This document shows, one piece after another, positions 1 to 8,666 of a DNA stretch of 64,000 nucleotides. The position numbers and the translations under genes are program-made. The stretch is from SMYC01 sp965197495. Lineage in GTDB: Bacteria; Acidobacteriota; Vicinamibacteria; Marinacidobacterales; SMYC01. The notes under the pieces are model-generated. The model was not told the origin of the DNA, made no database searches, and saw only the letters and a program-made list of their open reading frames with translations. Location: assembly GCA_965197495.1 (NCBI GenBank), contig OZ240210.1:1674001-1738000 (forward strand). The letters are read 5' to 3'. Within the stretch, counting starts at the first letter, position 1, and every line of letters starts with the position of its first letter.

Positions 1-1
1 C

Positions 2-514
2 TACCTGAGCACGGTTCTCTACAACATGGAAGTGAACGCGGACGTGCTGCAGCAAGAGCAGTGGATCTATTACGGCGGTCAGGACACGGTGCTCTCTCGC
101 GTTTCCATCACGAACGAGATGGCCGACTACATGGCGCCCGAGGGAAAAGCCGGACTCTGTGTCGAAGTGACCGGCTTCGAAGGACAGGGGAATTGGAACG
201 ACGCCAAAGCCCTCATCCCGGAAATCCAAGCCGATCTCGTCCGATTGAAGCTCGTCCGCTCCGAGTCGGATTTCGGTGGCGTCTATATCGAGCGCGTCCG
301 TGACACCTATCCCATCTACGACCTTTCATACAAAGTAAGCTTCGCCGCGGCTGCAGGCATGGTGAAGCCGTTCAAGAATCTGAAGCTACTCGGCCGTACC
401 GGGGCCTATTGGTATAACAACTCCGACCATTCCATGAAGATGGCACTCCAAATGGCGAAGCACCTTTTGAAAGGCACGCCGATGGAAGCGAAGGAAGCTT
501 TGTTTCGAGTTTGA
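2..514 (+). CDS. FAD/NAD(P)-dependent oxidoreductase, C-terminal part
   Basis: The reading frame is open from the first bases of the window, so the N-terminal FAD-binding Rossmann region lies outside. The visible 170 residues carry the end of an amine-oxidase/UDP-galactopyranose-mutase-like flavoprotein: a YPIYDLSYK segment and a closing block GRTGAYWYNNSDHSMKMA, which is typical of the C-terminal FAD-contacting region (RYNNxDHSM) of such proteins, often found in polysaccharide gene clusters. The next gene, a polytopic membrane protein, begins 13 bp downstream, so the two probably form an operon. The substrate cannot be told from this fragment. Confidence 0.75.
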   Translation, partial: YLSTVLYNMEVNADVLQQEQWIYYGGQDTVLSRVSITNEMADYMAPEGKAGLCVEVTGFEGQGNWNDAKALIPEIQADLVRLKLVRSESDFGGVYIERVRDTYPIYDLSYKVSFAAAAGMVKPFKNLKLLGRTGAYWYNNSDHSMKMALQMAKHLLKGTPMEAKEALFRV

Positions 515-527
515 CGAGGGCGGCGCG

Positions 528-2777
528 ATGCTGTTCCTCCTGGCACTTCTTGCCCTAACCGTCGCTCAGTTTCTACCGGGCCTCGTCGCCGTCAAGCTTC
601 TCGACATCGGGCGCGATCGCGAGGAGTGTTACGTTCTCTCCGCCGTCCTCGCCGGCCCGATCGCCGCTGCCGTCTACCTCGTCACCCTGCTCGCCGACTG
701 GGAGCCTCTTTATTGGATCCTGACAGGAAATCTCGGCCTTCTCGCTGTGGTCGTTCCCTGGCGGAGGAAGCGCAGCTCCGGATGGCCGCGTGCGACCCGG
801 ATCACTTTGGCGACCCTATTGGTCGTCCTCTTCGTCCCGTACTTCCTGATGACGGGGAGCCTCTATCGGACCGATGCCACCGGTACGTTGCTGCTCGACC
901 GCGCGCTTCAAACCGACGTGCTGTTTCACCTCGGCGTGATCCACTCGCTCGAGAGCGCTTATCCGCCGTCGTTGCTCTCGGTCTCGGGACAGCCGATCGG
1001 CTACCACGTCGGCTATCACTTGCAGCTCGCGGCTTGGGCGCGCTATTTCGGGATCGCAGCTTTCGATGGGCTCATACGCGTCGGAACGGTATGGCAGGTA
1101 GCACTTCTCGTGGCGAGCGCTTTCATGCTCGCTCGGCGCTTTACGGAGCGTATCTCGGCGCACGTCGTAGCACCCGTCCTTGTGTTCGGCGCGGGGTTCG
1201 GCTTCGCGTTTTTCTACCGGCCTTCGGTGGACTGGTGGAGTCTCGTCTTCATGGACGCGACGCTCGTCTCGATATTTCTGTCGAACCCGCTACTCCCGGC
1301 GCTTCCGCTTCTGTTCGCGGGGCTCGCTCTTTTCGACGACTACACACGAGGTTCGGGCCGCGGCGCTCTCGTAGGAAGCGTTCTTTGTATCGCGTTCATG
1401 CTCGTCGTGAAGATGTTTCTCGGCGCGCAAGTGCTCGCAGCGATGGGGATCGGGGCGATCGTGAGCTGGCGCGACGCGCGTATGCGCGCCGCGTTCGTCG
1501 CGACCGCGCTCGCGTCGCTCCCGCTTCTCGCGCACACGTTTCTCGCGGCAGGGGGCTCGAATACGAGCATCGGCCTCCGGCCGCTCGAAATCGTTCGCTA
1601 CTCGATGGAGAAGCTCGACTGGCATGCCGCGATCAACGCTCTCGCATCGGTCGGGCGTTTCGAGCTTTCCGTGGGCGCATGGTCCCTCGCCGTCGTTGCC
1701 ACCCTCACGTGGGGGATCGGTTTTCTCGGAGTGCGCCTCGTTGGCCTCGGCGCGTGCGTGAAGGATTTGTGGCGCGGCGCCGCACCACTCCGCCGGACGA
1801 TGGCGTGGTTCGTCGCGATCGGATTCCCGCTCGCGCTCGTCTTTCGCATCGCGCCCGTAGAATCCGAGGGTCTGTCGAGACTCGAATCGCAAAACGACGT
1901 GCTGTGGTTCGCCACGGCGAGCGGGGTGTTGCTGTGGTTCTGGACCGCGGACGCGCTTCGCCGCGCAAGCGCTACCGCAATCGTGACGCTTCTCGCCTTG
2001 ACCGCGACGGTGCAGCACTTCGTCTATACGGCGTCGCTCGAGCCGGATCGCATTGCTGCGTCGCGCGTCCGTACCGCGAAGGCCGCCGGCATGCTGTCGG
2101 GACCGGACGCCATTTGGCTGGATCCGCTCGACCGATCCCGGCCGTCGTTGCTTCCATATGTCTCGGGACGCGCCGTCGTGTACGACCCCTATGTCGGCTA
2201 CGACTACATGTTCGTCGGAAGAGACGAAATCGCCTATCGCCGCCATGCCGTCGTGCAGTTTTGGTCGAGCGGTGATCCAGCCTATCGCGCGTGGATGCTC
2301 GACTATTTCGATGTCGACTTCGTGTGGGAGCAGGGAAGCGACGTCGCCCCTTTGCGCGGTCTCGAGCCGATCTATTCGGACGAGGCGGAGCATCTTTATC
2401 GCGTGCGCGATCGTGCGTTCCGGGCACCCATCGTCGAGATGGAGACCCCTGCGACCATCCCTCTCGGCAACCGAGGCTCGCCCTATCTCGGCGCGGGCTT
2501 TCGCCGCGCGGACCGCGTACGCAGGCTCCCTCCCGAGCGCCGAGCGTTCGTGTACTTGCCGCGCGGAGAAGCGCACTCGCTTCGCATTCGCCTCCGTGTC
2601 GACGCGCGTCACGGCGGGGGTGAGCTCGTTGTCGAAGGCCAGCGTGTTCCCGTCGAGTTGGCGTCGATGACGATCGACGTCGAGCTCCCACCGAGGGAGG
2701 TGTCCGGCCTTCACGCGATCGCGATCGAGTGGCGCGGCAAGCGGCCACTCACGATTCTGGAGATTCTTCTTCGCTAG
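528..2777 (+). CDS. Large polytopic membrane protein, GT-C glycosyltransferase-like
   Basis: A 749-residue protein. About the first 500 residues are a series of hydrophobic segments (10 or more predicted helices by eye). A hydrophilic C-terminal domain of about 230 residues follows, which is probably extracytoplasmic. The layout resembles GT-C-fold glycosyltransferases (PMT/ArnT-like or DUF2298-type), which use lipid-linked sugars. A TDVLFHLGVIHSL stretch near residue 130 sits in the first large loop, where GT-C enzymes keep their acidic catalytic motif, but I cannot assign a catalytic Asp. A GAGGGCGG ribosome site precedes ATG 528. The preceding flavoprotein suggests a surface polysaccharide role. 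Function is inferred from topology only. Confidence 0.6.
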   Translation: MLFLLALLALTVAQFLPGLVAVKLLDIGRDREECYVLSAVLAGPIAAAVYLVTLLADWEPLYWILTGNLGLLAVVVPWRRKRSSGWPRATRITLATLLVVLFVPYFLMTGSLYRTDATGTLLLDRALQTDVLFHLGVIHSLESAYPPSLLSVSGQPIGYHVGYHLQLAAWARYFGIAAFDGLIRVGTVWQVALLVASAFMLARRFTERISAHVVAPVLVFGAGFGFAFFYRPSVDWWSLVFMDATLVSIFLSNPLLPALPLLFAGLALFDDYTRGSGRGALVGSVLCIAFMLVVKMFLGAQVLAAMGIGAIVSWRDARMRAAFVATALASLPLLAHTFLAAGGSNTSIGLRPLEIVRYSMEKLDWHAAINALASVGRFELSVGAWSLAVVATLTWGIGFLGVRLVGLGACVKDLWRGAAPLRRTMAWFVAIGFPLALVFRIAPVESEGLSRLESQNDVLWFATASGVLLWFWTADALRRASATAIVTLLALTATVQHFVYTASLEPDRIAASRVRTAKAAGMLSGPDAIWLDPLDRSRPSLLPYVSGRAVVYDPYVGYDYMFVGRDEIAYRRHAVVQFWSSGDPAYRAWMLDYFDVDFVWEQGSDVAPLRGLEPIYSDEAEHLYRVRDRAFRAPIVEMETPATIPLGNRGSPYLGAGFRRADRVRRLPPERRAFVYLPRGEAHSLRIRLRVDARHGGGELVVEGQRVPVELASMTIDVELPPREVSGLHAIAIEWRGKRPLTILEILLR

Positions 2778-3344
2778 TTTTCCAGGAAGTGATCCATCGA
2801 TACGTCGCCATCGATCGAAGGGCTGCTATGGACGACTGCTTTGGGCTGCTCGACGAGTTGGTTTCGCAAGTCTTTCCCGTCACGAAATCGGACGTAGATC
2901 GAGCCAGACAGATTTCTCATCAGCAGCATCGCCTGTCCGGGCGAGATTGCCTCCACGTTGCCGTGATGGACCGTCACGATGTCGAACGCATCACTTCGAA
3001 CGGAAACCCGACAAACAAATCCAGATGCCCGTCGGCATCGAAGTCCCCCCAGGAAGCGACGCGGGTGTCGTCCATGAGTTCAGGCCGACCTCCGCCGCAA
3101 CATCGCGGAAGACGCCGTTGTCGTTCTTGTACAGACGGTTCGACGAATGTCGAAACCCGACATAGAGATCGAGGTCGCCGTCGTTGTCATAGTCCGCCCA
3201 CGCGTTCGGTTGCGCGCCGTAGGCTCCGAAGAGCTCGGGCTGGACGGATTCGAAATGCGGCTCCGTGACGATAGTCTCGGCCGGCTCCCGCGACGCGCAG
3301 GATAGGAGGAGGACGACGGCGGTGAAGCCGACCCAGCGTTGCAT
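2774..3344 (-). pseudogene. CRTAC1-like FG-GAP/VCBS lipoprotein remnant, frameshifted
   Basis: On the minus strand the gene opens at 3344 with a lipoprotein signal (LLLSC), then an FG-GAP calcium-type repeat (WADYDNDGDLDLYVGF). Near 3075 the frame shifts: a second repeat (WGDFDADGHLDLFVGF) continues in another frame, stops at about 2980, and a third frame carries the last ~67 codons to 2774. At least two frameshifts are therefore needed. Full CRTAC1/ASPIC-UnbV proteins are about 500-1100 residues, so most of the propeller is also missing. The end converges with the membrane protein gene and overlaps its stop codon by a few bases. Decay (or assembly indels) is the likely explanation. Confidence 0.7.
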
Positions 3345-3388
3345 GCGCTTAGCCTACTCGAAAGATCGTACGCTGCAGCGAAGATCTC

Positions 3389-3396
3389 TATAGAAT
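3389..3396 (+). promoter_or_regulatory. Putative -10 element for the alpha-hydroxy-acid oxidase
   Basis: The octamer TATAGAAT lies 6 bp before the ATG at 3403. If it is a -10 box, transcription would start at or next to the start codon, giving a leaderless or very short leader. No convincing -35 was found. Confidence 0.3.
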
Positions 3397-3402
3397 CGCC
3401 GC

Positions 3403-4626
3403 ATGGGCCCGATTGAAGGCGCGTGGATCCGTAGCCCGTCTCGCCGCCAGGCGTTGGTTGCGCTCGGTGCGTTACTCGCGGGCTCGCCGAGGGTCCACGC
3501 GCAGCTGGACCCGCGATCCCTGAAGGGACACCGTCGTGTGCCTGGGCTCGGCGAGATGATGACGGCTTTCGACTTCGAGCCGATTTGCTTCGCCAACATG
3601 CCGCTGAGGTTGTACGACTACATGGCCCATGGCGGCGACTCGGAATGGACCATCCGAAGGAACCGTCAGGTGTTCGAATGGGTCGATATCGTTGCGCGCG
3701 GCGGCGTGAGTCCAGAGGCGGTCGATACGACGACCTCGATTCTCGGACTCGAGATGGACTCTCCGTTGATGATTGCGCCGAGCACGCGGCACCACCACCT
3801 TCATCCCGACGCCGAGGCGGGAACCTATCGTGGCGCGACAGCAGCCCACGTGACCATGATCGTCGCGAACGGTCCGAGCATTCCTCACGAGGAAATCGCG
3901 TCTGCCGCGGACGGCCCGCGCTGGATCCAGTTCTATCCGACCCCCAACCTGGTGCTGTCCCGGCGGCGGCTCGAAGGGTTTCAAGGGGCGGGGGCGCAGG
4001 CGATCGTCGTTACCGTCGATCAGCAGGCGACTCGGTTCGAACGCGATCTCCACGACCGCCATCTGGGTGGAAACCCGCCGAGCGAAAGCGAGCGTGGCGT
4101 GGACGATGAAGACGACGAAGAGGCCCCCACGAGCGGCCCGGAGCTTTACGGGCTGCCCGTGCCTGGACGCCTGTGGTACACGTGGGAATATCTCGACCAG
4201 ATCAGGGCTTTCGTCAAAGTCCCGATGCTCATCAAGGGCATCCTGACCGCCGAGGACGCGCGTCTTTGTGTCGACCGCGGATTCGACGGCGTCATCGTAT
4301 CCAATCACGGCGCTCGAACCCTGGACTACGTTCCCTCGACCCTCGAGGTGTTGCGGGAAATTGTCGCTGAAGTCGACGGAGCCGTTCCGGTGCTCATCGA
4401 CAGCGGCTTTCGCCGTGGCAGCGACGTTTTCAAAGCGCTGGCGTTGGGTGCCGATGCGGTATGTCTCGGACGGGCGGCGCGCTGGGGTCTCGGCGCGTTC
4501 GGCGCTCGCGGTGTGGAGCGTCTGCTGCAGATTCTCCAGATGGAGCTTCGCGACTCCATGGCGAGCGCCGGACGCATGTCTCTGGCCGACATCGATGCCA
4601 CCGCTATCCGGACGGACTTCCCCTGA
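3403..4626 (+). CDS. FMN-dependent alpha-hydroxy-acid dehydrogenase, exported by Tat
   Basis: A 407-residue member of the L-lactate dehydrogenase/glycolate oxidase family, which oxidises 2-hydroxy acids with FMN in a TIM barrel. The N-terminus has a twin-arginine-like signal (SRRQALVALGALLAG, then an AQ cleavage site near residue 35), so the enzyme is probably exported with its cofactor. Family motifs are present: the TVDQ strand end, a MLIKGI lysine strand, the catalytic histidine in SNHGARTLD, and phosphate-binding DSGFRRG and LGRAARWGLGA. A long acidic insertion (DDEDDEEAPTSG, about residue 230) fills the variable loop. A second, broken paralogue follows 16 bp downstream. The true substrate is unknown. 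Confidence 0.85.
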   Translation: MGPIEGAWIRSPSRRQALVALGALLAGSPRVHAQLDPRSLKGHRRVPGLGEMMTAFDFEPICFANMPLRLYDYMAHGGDSEWTIRRNRQVFEWVDIVARGGVSPEAVDTTTSILGLEMDSPLMIAPSTRHHHLHPDAEAGTYRGATAAHVTMIVANGPSIPHEEIASAADGPRWIQFYPTPNLVLSRRRLEGFQGAGAQAIVVTVDQQATRFERDLHDRHLGGNPPSESERGVDDEDDEEAPTSGPELYGLPVPGRLWYTWEYLDQIRAFVKVPMLIKGILTAEDARLCVDRGFDGVIVSNHGARTLDYVPSTLEVLREIVAEVDGAVPVLIDSGFRRGSDVFKALALGADAVCLGRAARWGLGAFGARGVERLLQILQMELRDSMASAGRMSLADIDATAIRTDFP

Positions 4627-4642
4627 CTCGAGGCGAACCAAG

Positions 4643-5679
4643 ATGCGCAAGGGCACGCTCACACGACGCGAAGCACTCGAGTACGCCGCTCGTGTGTTTG
4701 GGCAGCAGCTGGATGGGAAAGCACCGGGACCCTCCGTTCCCCTCGGCGAGCTCGTGAACAGTCTCGAGTTCGCCGAGCAAGCGAAGCTCGTGCTCTCCGA
4801 GGAGGACTTTTCGTCCATTGCCGGAAGCGACCGCTCGATTTTCGACCAGTACACCTTCCGCCCGCGGATGAACGTGTCGACCTTGGATATGGATCTATCC
4901 GTGGACCTCTTCGGTCATACGCTCTTCACGCCAGTCGTGGTCGGGCCGGTCTCCAATCAGAAGCGCTACCACCCCGAGGGCGAGCGCGCCACGATTGCCG
5001 GCGCCTCGGCGGCTAAAGCGGTCACGATTGTTAGCAGCCATGCAAGCACGCCGATCCCGGAGATGGCCGCGATCGCGGCGGAGGCCGCGATGCCCTTGTG
5101 GACCGCGGTCTACGCCGACGAGGAAGGCCGGCGCGCGCGCAAGCCGCCGCGTCCGCTGGGGCCCAAGCCGTCTTCGTCACCGTCAGGGCTTCCTACGAGG
5201 ACACGCACGCCAAACGAAGCGCCGAGATTGATTGGAGCGTCGTCGAGACGATTCGGAAGTCGGTCGATGTGCCGGTGGTTCTCAAGGGCGTCATGTCGGA
5301 AGCCGATGCGACGAAGGCGGCTGAGCTCGCTATGGACGGTCTCGTCATATCCAACTTCGGTGGCTTGTTAGGGGGAAGCAAGACGGCCCCGCTTCCAGAA
5401 CTGCTAGCGATCCAGGGCGCCATCGGAGGCGATCTCCCGATCCTGGTGGATGGAAGTTTCCGCCGTGCGACCGATATCCTCGTCGCGCTGATCCTTGGCG
5501 CGCAAGGCGTACTTCTCGGTCGCCCGATCATGTGGGCGCTTGCGTCTTACGGGGCCGAAGGAGTGAGTGCGCTCATCAAGATGCTGCAACGGGACCTCGC
5601 GCGCTGCTTTGCCATGCTAGGCGCGTCGAACCTGCGAGCATTAACGCGGAGCCACCTTAAAATCCACGCGCGAAGATAA
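4643..5679 (+). pseudogene. Second alpha-hydroxy-acid dehydrogenase paralogue, frameshifted and lacking the catalytic His
   Basis: The gene starts at ATG 4643 (TRREALEYAARVFGQ) and follows the FMN hydroxy-acid dehydrogenase family to about 5130 (PLWTAVYADEE). It then continues one frame over (AGAQAVFVTVRASYED) to the stop at 5679. Besides the frameshift near 5125-5150, the catalytic histidine motif SNHGG is SNFGG here, and the TVD strand end is TVR. The FMN phosphate loop (DGSFRRATDI) and LGRP motif remain. Because an active-site residue is lost as well, this is unlikely to be only a sequencing indel. It may be a real pseudogene or, if the frame is intact in vivo, a non-oxidising FMN protein. 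Confidence 0.75.
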
Positions 5680-5701
5680 CGCATGGCATCGAGCCGTTCC
5701 T

Positions 5702-6643
5702 ATGCCAAAACGCATGCCAACCCGATTCGGAGAGCTCACCGTCGCTGACGCCCACGGACACTTCTTCTCGCACCGCTTCTTCGCGACACTCGCTGCCGGG
5801 CTTCCGTCGCCGCCCGACGAAGGCGAGCTCTTCGAGGTGCTCGGACAAAGCCTGCCGTTCGAGTTTCCCGATAAGGACCCGGAGACGCTCGCCGCGCGAT
5901 GGGTGGACGAGCTCGACCACCATGGCGTCGCTCGCATCGTTCTCATCGCGAGTGTTCCCGGTGACGAAGCCTCCGTCGCCGCTGCCGCGCGCGCCTTTCC
6001 CGATCGCGTCATCCCGTACTTCCTGCTGAACCCCAAAGCGCCCGACGCGCTCGAACGAACAGAGCGAGCGTTTCGCGAACTCGGGATGAAGGGACTCTGC
6101 TTGTTCCCGGCGATGCACCACTTTCATATCGCCGACGATACGTTGAAACCCATCCTCGAAGAGGTCGCCGCACATCGCGGGATCGTCTTCGTGCATTGCG
6201 GCCGCCTCGTCATCGGCGTACGCGACAAGCTCGGGCTCCCGAGTCCGTTCGACATGAGCTTCGCGAGACCGCGCGGCCTCGAGAACGTAGCACTTGCTTT
6301 CGATACGATCCCTTTCGTCGTCCCTCACTTCGGCTGCGACACGTTCGAGGAGCTTCTCGACGTCGCCGCAACTTGTCCCAACATCTACACCGACACGTCG
6401 AGCACGAACGCGTGGATGTCCCACTTGCCGGAGCCTCTGACGCTTCCACGAGTCTTCGAGCGCACGCTCGAGGTCATGAGCGCCGAGCGCATCCTCTATG
6501 GGTCGGACTCGAGCTTTTTTCCTCGAGGCTGGCAAAGAGATCACTTTCGAGCGCAGCTAGAGGCTTTCGATATCACCTCGGAGCAGGCCGCCGCGATCTT
6601 CGGCGGCAATTTGTCACGACTTGCGGCCGAAGCCGCGGGTTAA
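5702..6643 (+). CDS. Amidohydrolase-family metal-dependent hydrolase (COG2159-like)
   Basis: A 313-residue TIM-barrel amidohydrolase of the Amidohydro_2 type. It begins with the metal motif VADAHGHFF (DxHxH class) near residue 15. Further expected metal or active-site positions are IVFVHCGR (about 165), VPHFGC (about 205) and the C-terminal aspartate in YGSDSSFF (about 275). Such enzymes hydrolyse or decarboxylate small organic acids, and the substrate is not predictable here. It starts 22 bp after the hydroxy-acid dehydrogenase pseudogene in the same direction and may have belonged to the same operon. Confidence 0.8.
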   Translation: MPKRMPTRFGELTVADAHGHFFSHRFFATLAAGLPSPPDEGELFEVLGQSLPFEFPDKDPETLAARWVDELDHHGVARIVLIASVPGDEASVAAAARAFPDRVIPYFLLNPKAPDALERTERAFRELGMKGLCLFPAMHHFHIADDTLKPILEEVAAHRGIVFVHCGRLVIGVRDKLGLPSPFDMSFARPRGLENVALAFDTIPFVVPHFGCDTFEELLDVAATCPNIYTDTSSTNAWMSHLPEPLTLPRVFERTLEVMSAERILYGSDSSFFPRGWQRDHFRAQLEAFDITSEQAAAIFGGNLSRLAAEAAG

Positions 6644-6721
6644 TTGACAGGCAAAAATTTGGCTTCGGCCTTTACTTTCCGAAGCGACTAAAATACGTTC
6701 TCTACTCGGAGCCGTTCCTTC

Positions 6722-7959
6722 ATGATCGGACAAACCCTCGCCCACTACGAAATCCTGGACAAGCTTGGAAGCGGCGGCATGGGAGTGGTCTACCGCGCGC
6801 GGGATACCAAACTGAAGCGCGACGTCGCGATCAAAGTGCTTTCCGAGCGTTTCGCGGGCGACCGTGAGCGAATGGCTCGATTCGAGCGCGAGGCTCGCGT
6901 GCTCGCATCGCTGAATCATCCCAACATTGCCGCGATCTATGGACTCGAAGAAAGCGAGGGCGTGTTCGCGCTCGTTATGGAGCTCGTCGAAGGGCAAACG
7001 CTGGCACAGCGGATCGAGCGAGGCGCTCTCGAGCTCGAAGAGGCGATCGACATTGCCGCGCAGGTAGCGGCAGGGCTCGATGCGGCGCACGCAAAAGGCA
7101 TCATCCACCGCGACCTGAAACCGGCGAACGTCATGATCACCGACGACGGTACGGTGAAAGTGCTCGACTTCGGGTTGGCGAAAGCTCTCGAAGGTGATGC
7201 GCCCGAGAGCATCGACGACTCCAACTCTCCGACGTTGAGCCGGGCGGCGACCCAAGCGGGCGTGCTCCTGGGCACGGCCGGCTATATGAGTCCCGAGCAA
7301 GCACGAGGAAAGCCCGTCGACAAAAGGACCGATATCTGGGCTCTCGGCGTCGTGCTGTTCGAGATGCTGACAGGAACACGCCTATTCCACGGCGAGACCA
7401 TGTCCGACACCCTCGCAGCGGTTCTCAAGACCGAACCGGATTGGACAGCGCTTCCGGCGGAGTTCTCTTCTATCGACACTCCGGACGCCAACAGATTCGA
7501 GCGCTCTCTGAAACGGGCGAGGACTCGTCGCTCGTAACGTCCGAGGGCAATGTGCGAACGCCTCGCGTTTCTCCGGATGGAGGCTTTATCGCGTACGTGT
7601 CCGACATGTCCGGCCAGAACGAAGTCTACGTCGTTCCTCTCCCCGAAGCCGATCGTCGTCTTACGATCTCTGCCGACGGTGGAGAGTCGCCGGTATGGTC
7701 ACGCGACGGACGCGAGCTTTTCTACGTTAGTGAGGACCGCTTGATGACCGTCGCTATCGAGACGGCCGATGGGTTTAGGGCGGGTACGCCTCAGGAGCTC
7801 TTCCGAGGCCACCTCGTCAGAGACAACACCGCGAACTACGACGTCAGCCTCAATGGAGAGCGATTCGTCATCGTACAGAGCGAGAGCGCGGCGGAACCGC
7901 GCACCGTGTTACATTTCGTCCTTCACTTCGACGAGGAACTCCGCCAGCGCCTTCCCTAG
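6722..7959 (+). pseudogene. Ser/Thr protein kinase fused to TolB-like propeller, internal deletion and frameshift
   Basis: The 5' part encodes an intact-looking Hanks-type kinase core: glycine loop GSGGMGVVYRARD, VAIKVL lysine, catalytic loop HRDLKPAN, DFGLAKA, and GTAGYMSPEQA. It runs to EPDWTALPA at about 7455. The reading then jumps, in a different frame, into the last blades of a WD40/TolB-like propeller (VSPDGGFIAYVSDMSG, SPVWSRDGRELFYVS) ending at 7959. Full proteins of this architecture, common in Acidobacteria, are about 850-900 residues. The kinase C-lobe end, membrane helix and most blades are missing, which points to a deletion of roughly 450 codons at about 7455. Confidence 0.8.
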
Positions 7960-8032
7960 CTCGTCCGTGGTTTCAAAGCATTGAACACCAGATAGAGTGT
8001 CGGCTCTGCTAGAGTGGCCAGGAGGAAAGACG

Positions 8033-8650
8033 ATGGGTGGGGCTCGTGACGCAAACGATGCGGGGTCGCCGCCGATCGTCCACGTCAAGTTCGAGTCCGT
8101 TCGGATAACGGACGAAAAATTCTATCAGCTCTGCAAGGACAATCCTAAAGCTCGTCTCGAGCTGACGACTGACGGCGAGTTGATAGCCCTGCGCCCTATT
8201 GGAGCCAAGACTGGCGCACGCGGCAAGAAACTGAGCCGCAGGCTAAAGAGCTGGAGCGAAAAAGACGGGCGTGGCATCGCGTTCGACGCCTCCACCGGCT
8301 TTACTCTCCCGAACGGCGCCAAGCGCTCTCCGGACGCTTCCTGGCTCCCCGTTGAGCGCTGGGACGCACTCAGCGACGAAGAGCGGGAAGGATATGCGCC
8401 TCTTTGTCCCGATTTCGTGGTGGAGCTGCGCTCGCCTAAAGACCGGTCTCAAACGCTGACCCACCTGAAACGAAAGATGGCGGAGTACATCGATAACGGT
8501 GCCAGGCTCGGCTGGCTCATCGATCCAGTGAAAAAACGCGTCCACGTTTATCGCGCCGGACAGCCCGACGAGTGTCTCGAGAACCCGGCGGAAGTCTCCG
8601 GCGAGCCCATCCTGCGCGGCTTCACCTTGCGCTTGAAGGACATCTGGTAA
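8033..8650 (+). CDS. Uma2-family (DUF820) PD-(D/E)XK-like endonuclease
   Basis: A 205-residue protein of the Uma2/DUF820 family, a restriction-endonuclease-like fold found in many copies in cyanobacteria and Acidobacteria. Motifs visible are GFTLPNGAKRSPDASW, DFVVELRSPKD (nuclease core) and YIDNGARLGWLIDP. ATG 8033 is chosen because an AGGAGG-type ribosome site (8020-8026) stands at good spacing, although the frame extends upstream to a GTG at 7997. Cellular role unknown; the family has often been linked to mobile DNA but few members are characterised. Confidence 0.8.
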   Translation: MGGARDANDAGSPPIVHVKFESVRITDEKFYQLCKDNPKARLELTTDGELIALRPIGAKTGARGKKLSRRLKSWSEKDGRGIAFDASTGFTLPNGAKRSPDASWLPVERWDALSDEEREGYAPLCPDFVVELRSPKDRSQTLTHLKRKMAEYIDNGARLGWLIDPVKKRVHVYRAGQPDECLENPAEVSGEPILRGFTLRLKDIW

Positions 8651-8666
8651 GGCGCCGAGGAACTCG

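Noticed and set aside
1290..2714. 474-codon minus-strand open frame opposite the membrane protein gene
   Set aside because: Arg/His-rich translation with no domain or signal. It is the antisense of a clear polytopic membrane gene, as expected in high-GC DNA.
3472..4854. 460-codon minus-strand open frame
   Set aside because: Antisense shadow of the hydroxy-acid oxidase gene; no recognisable motif.
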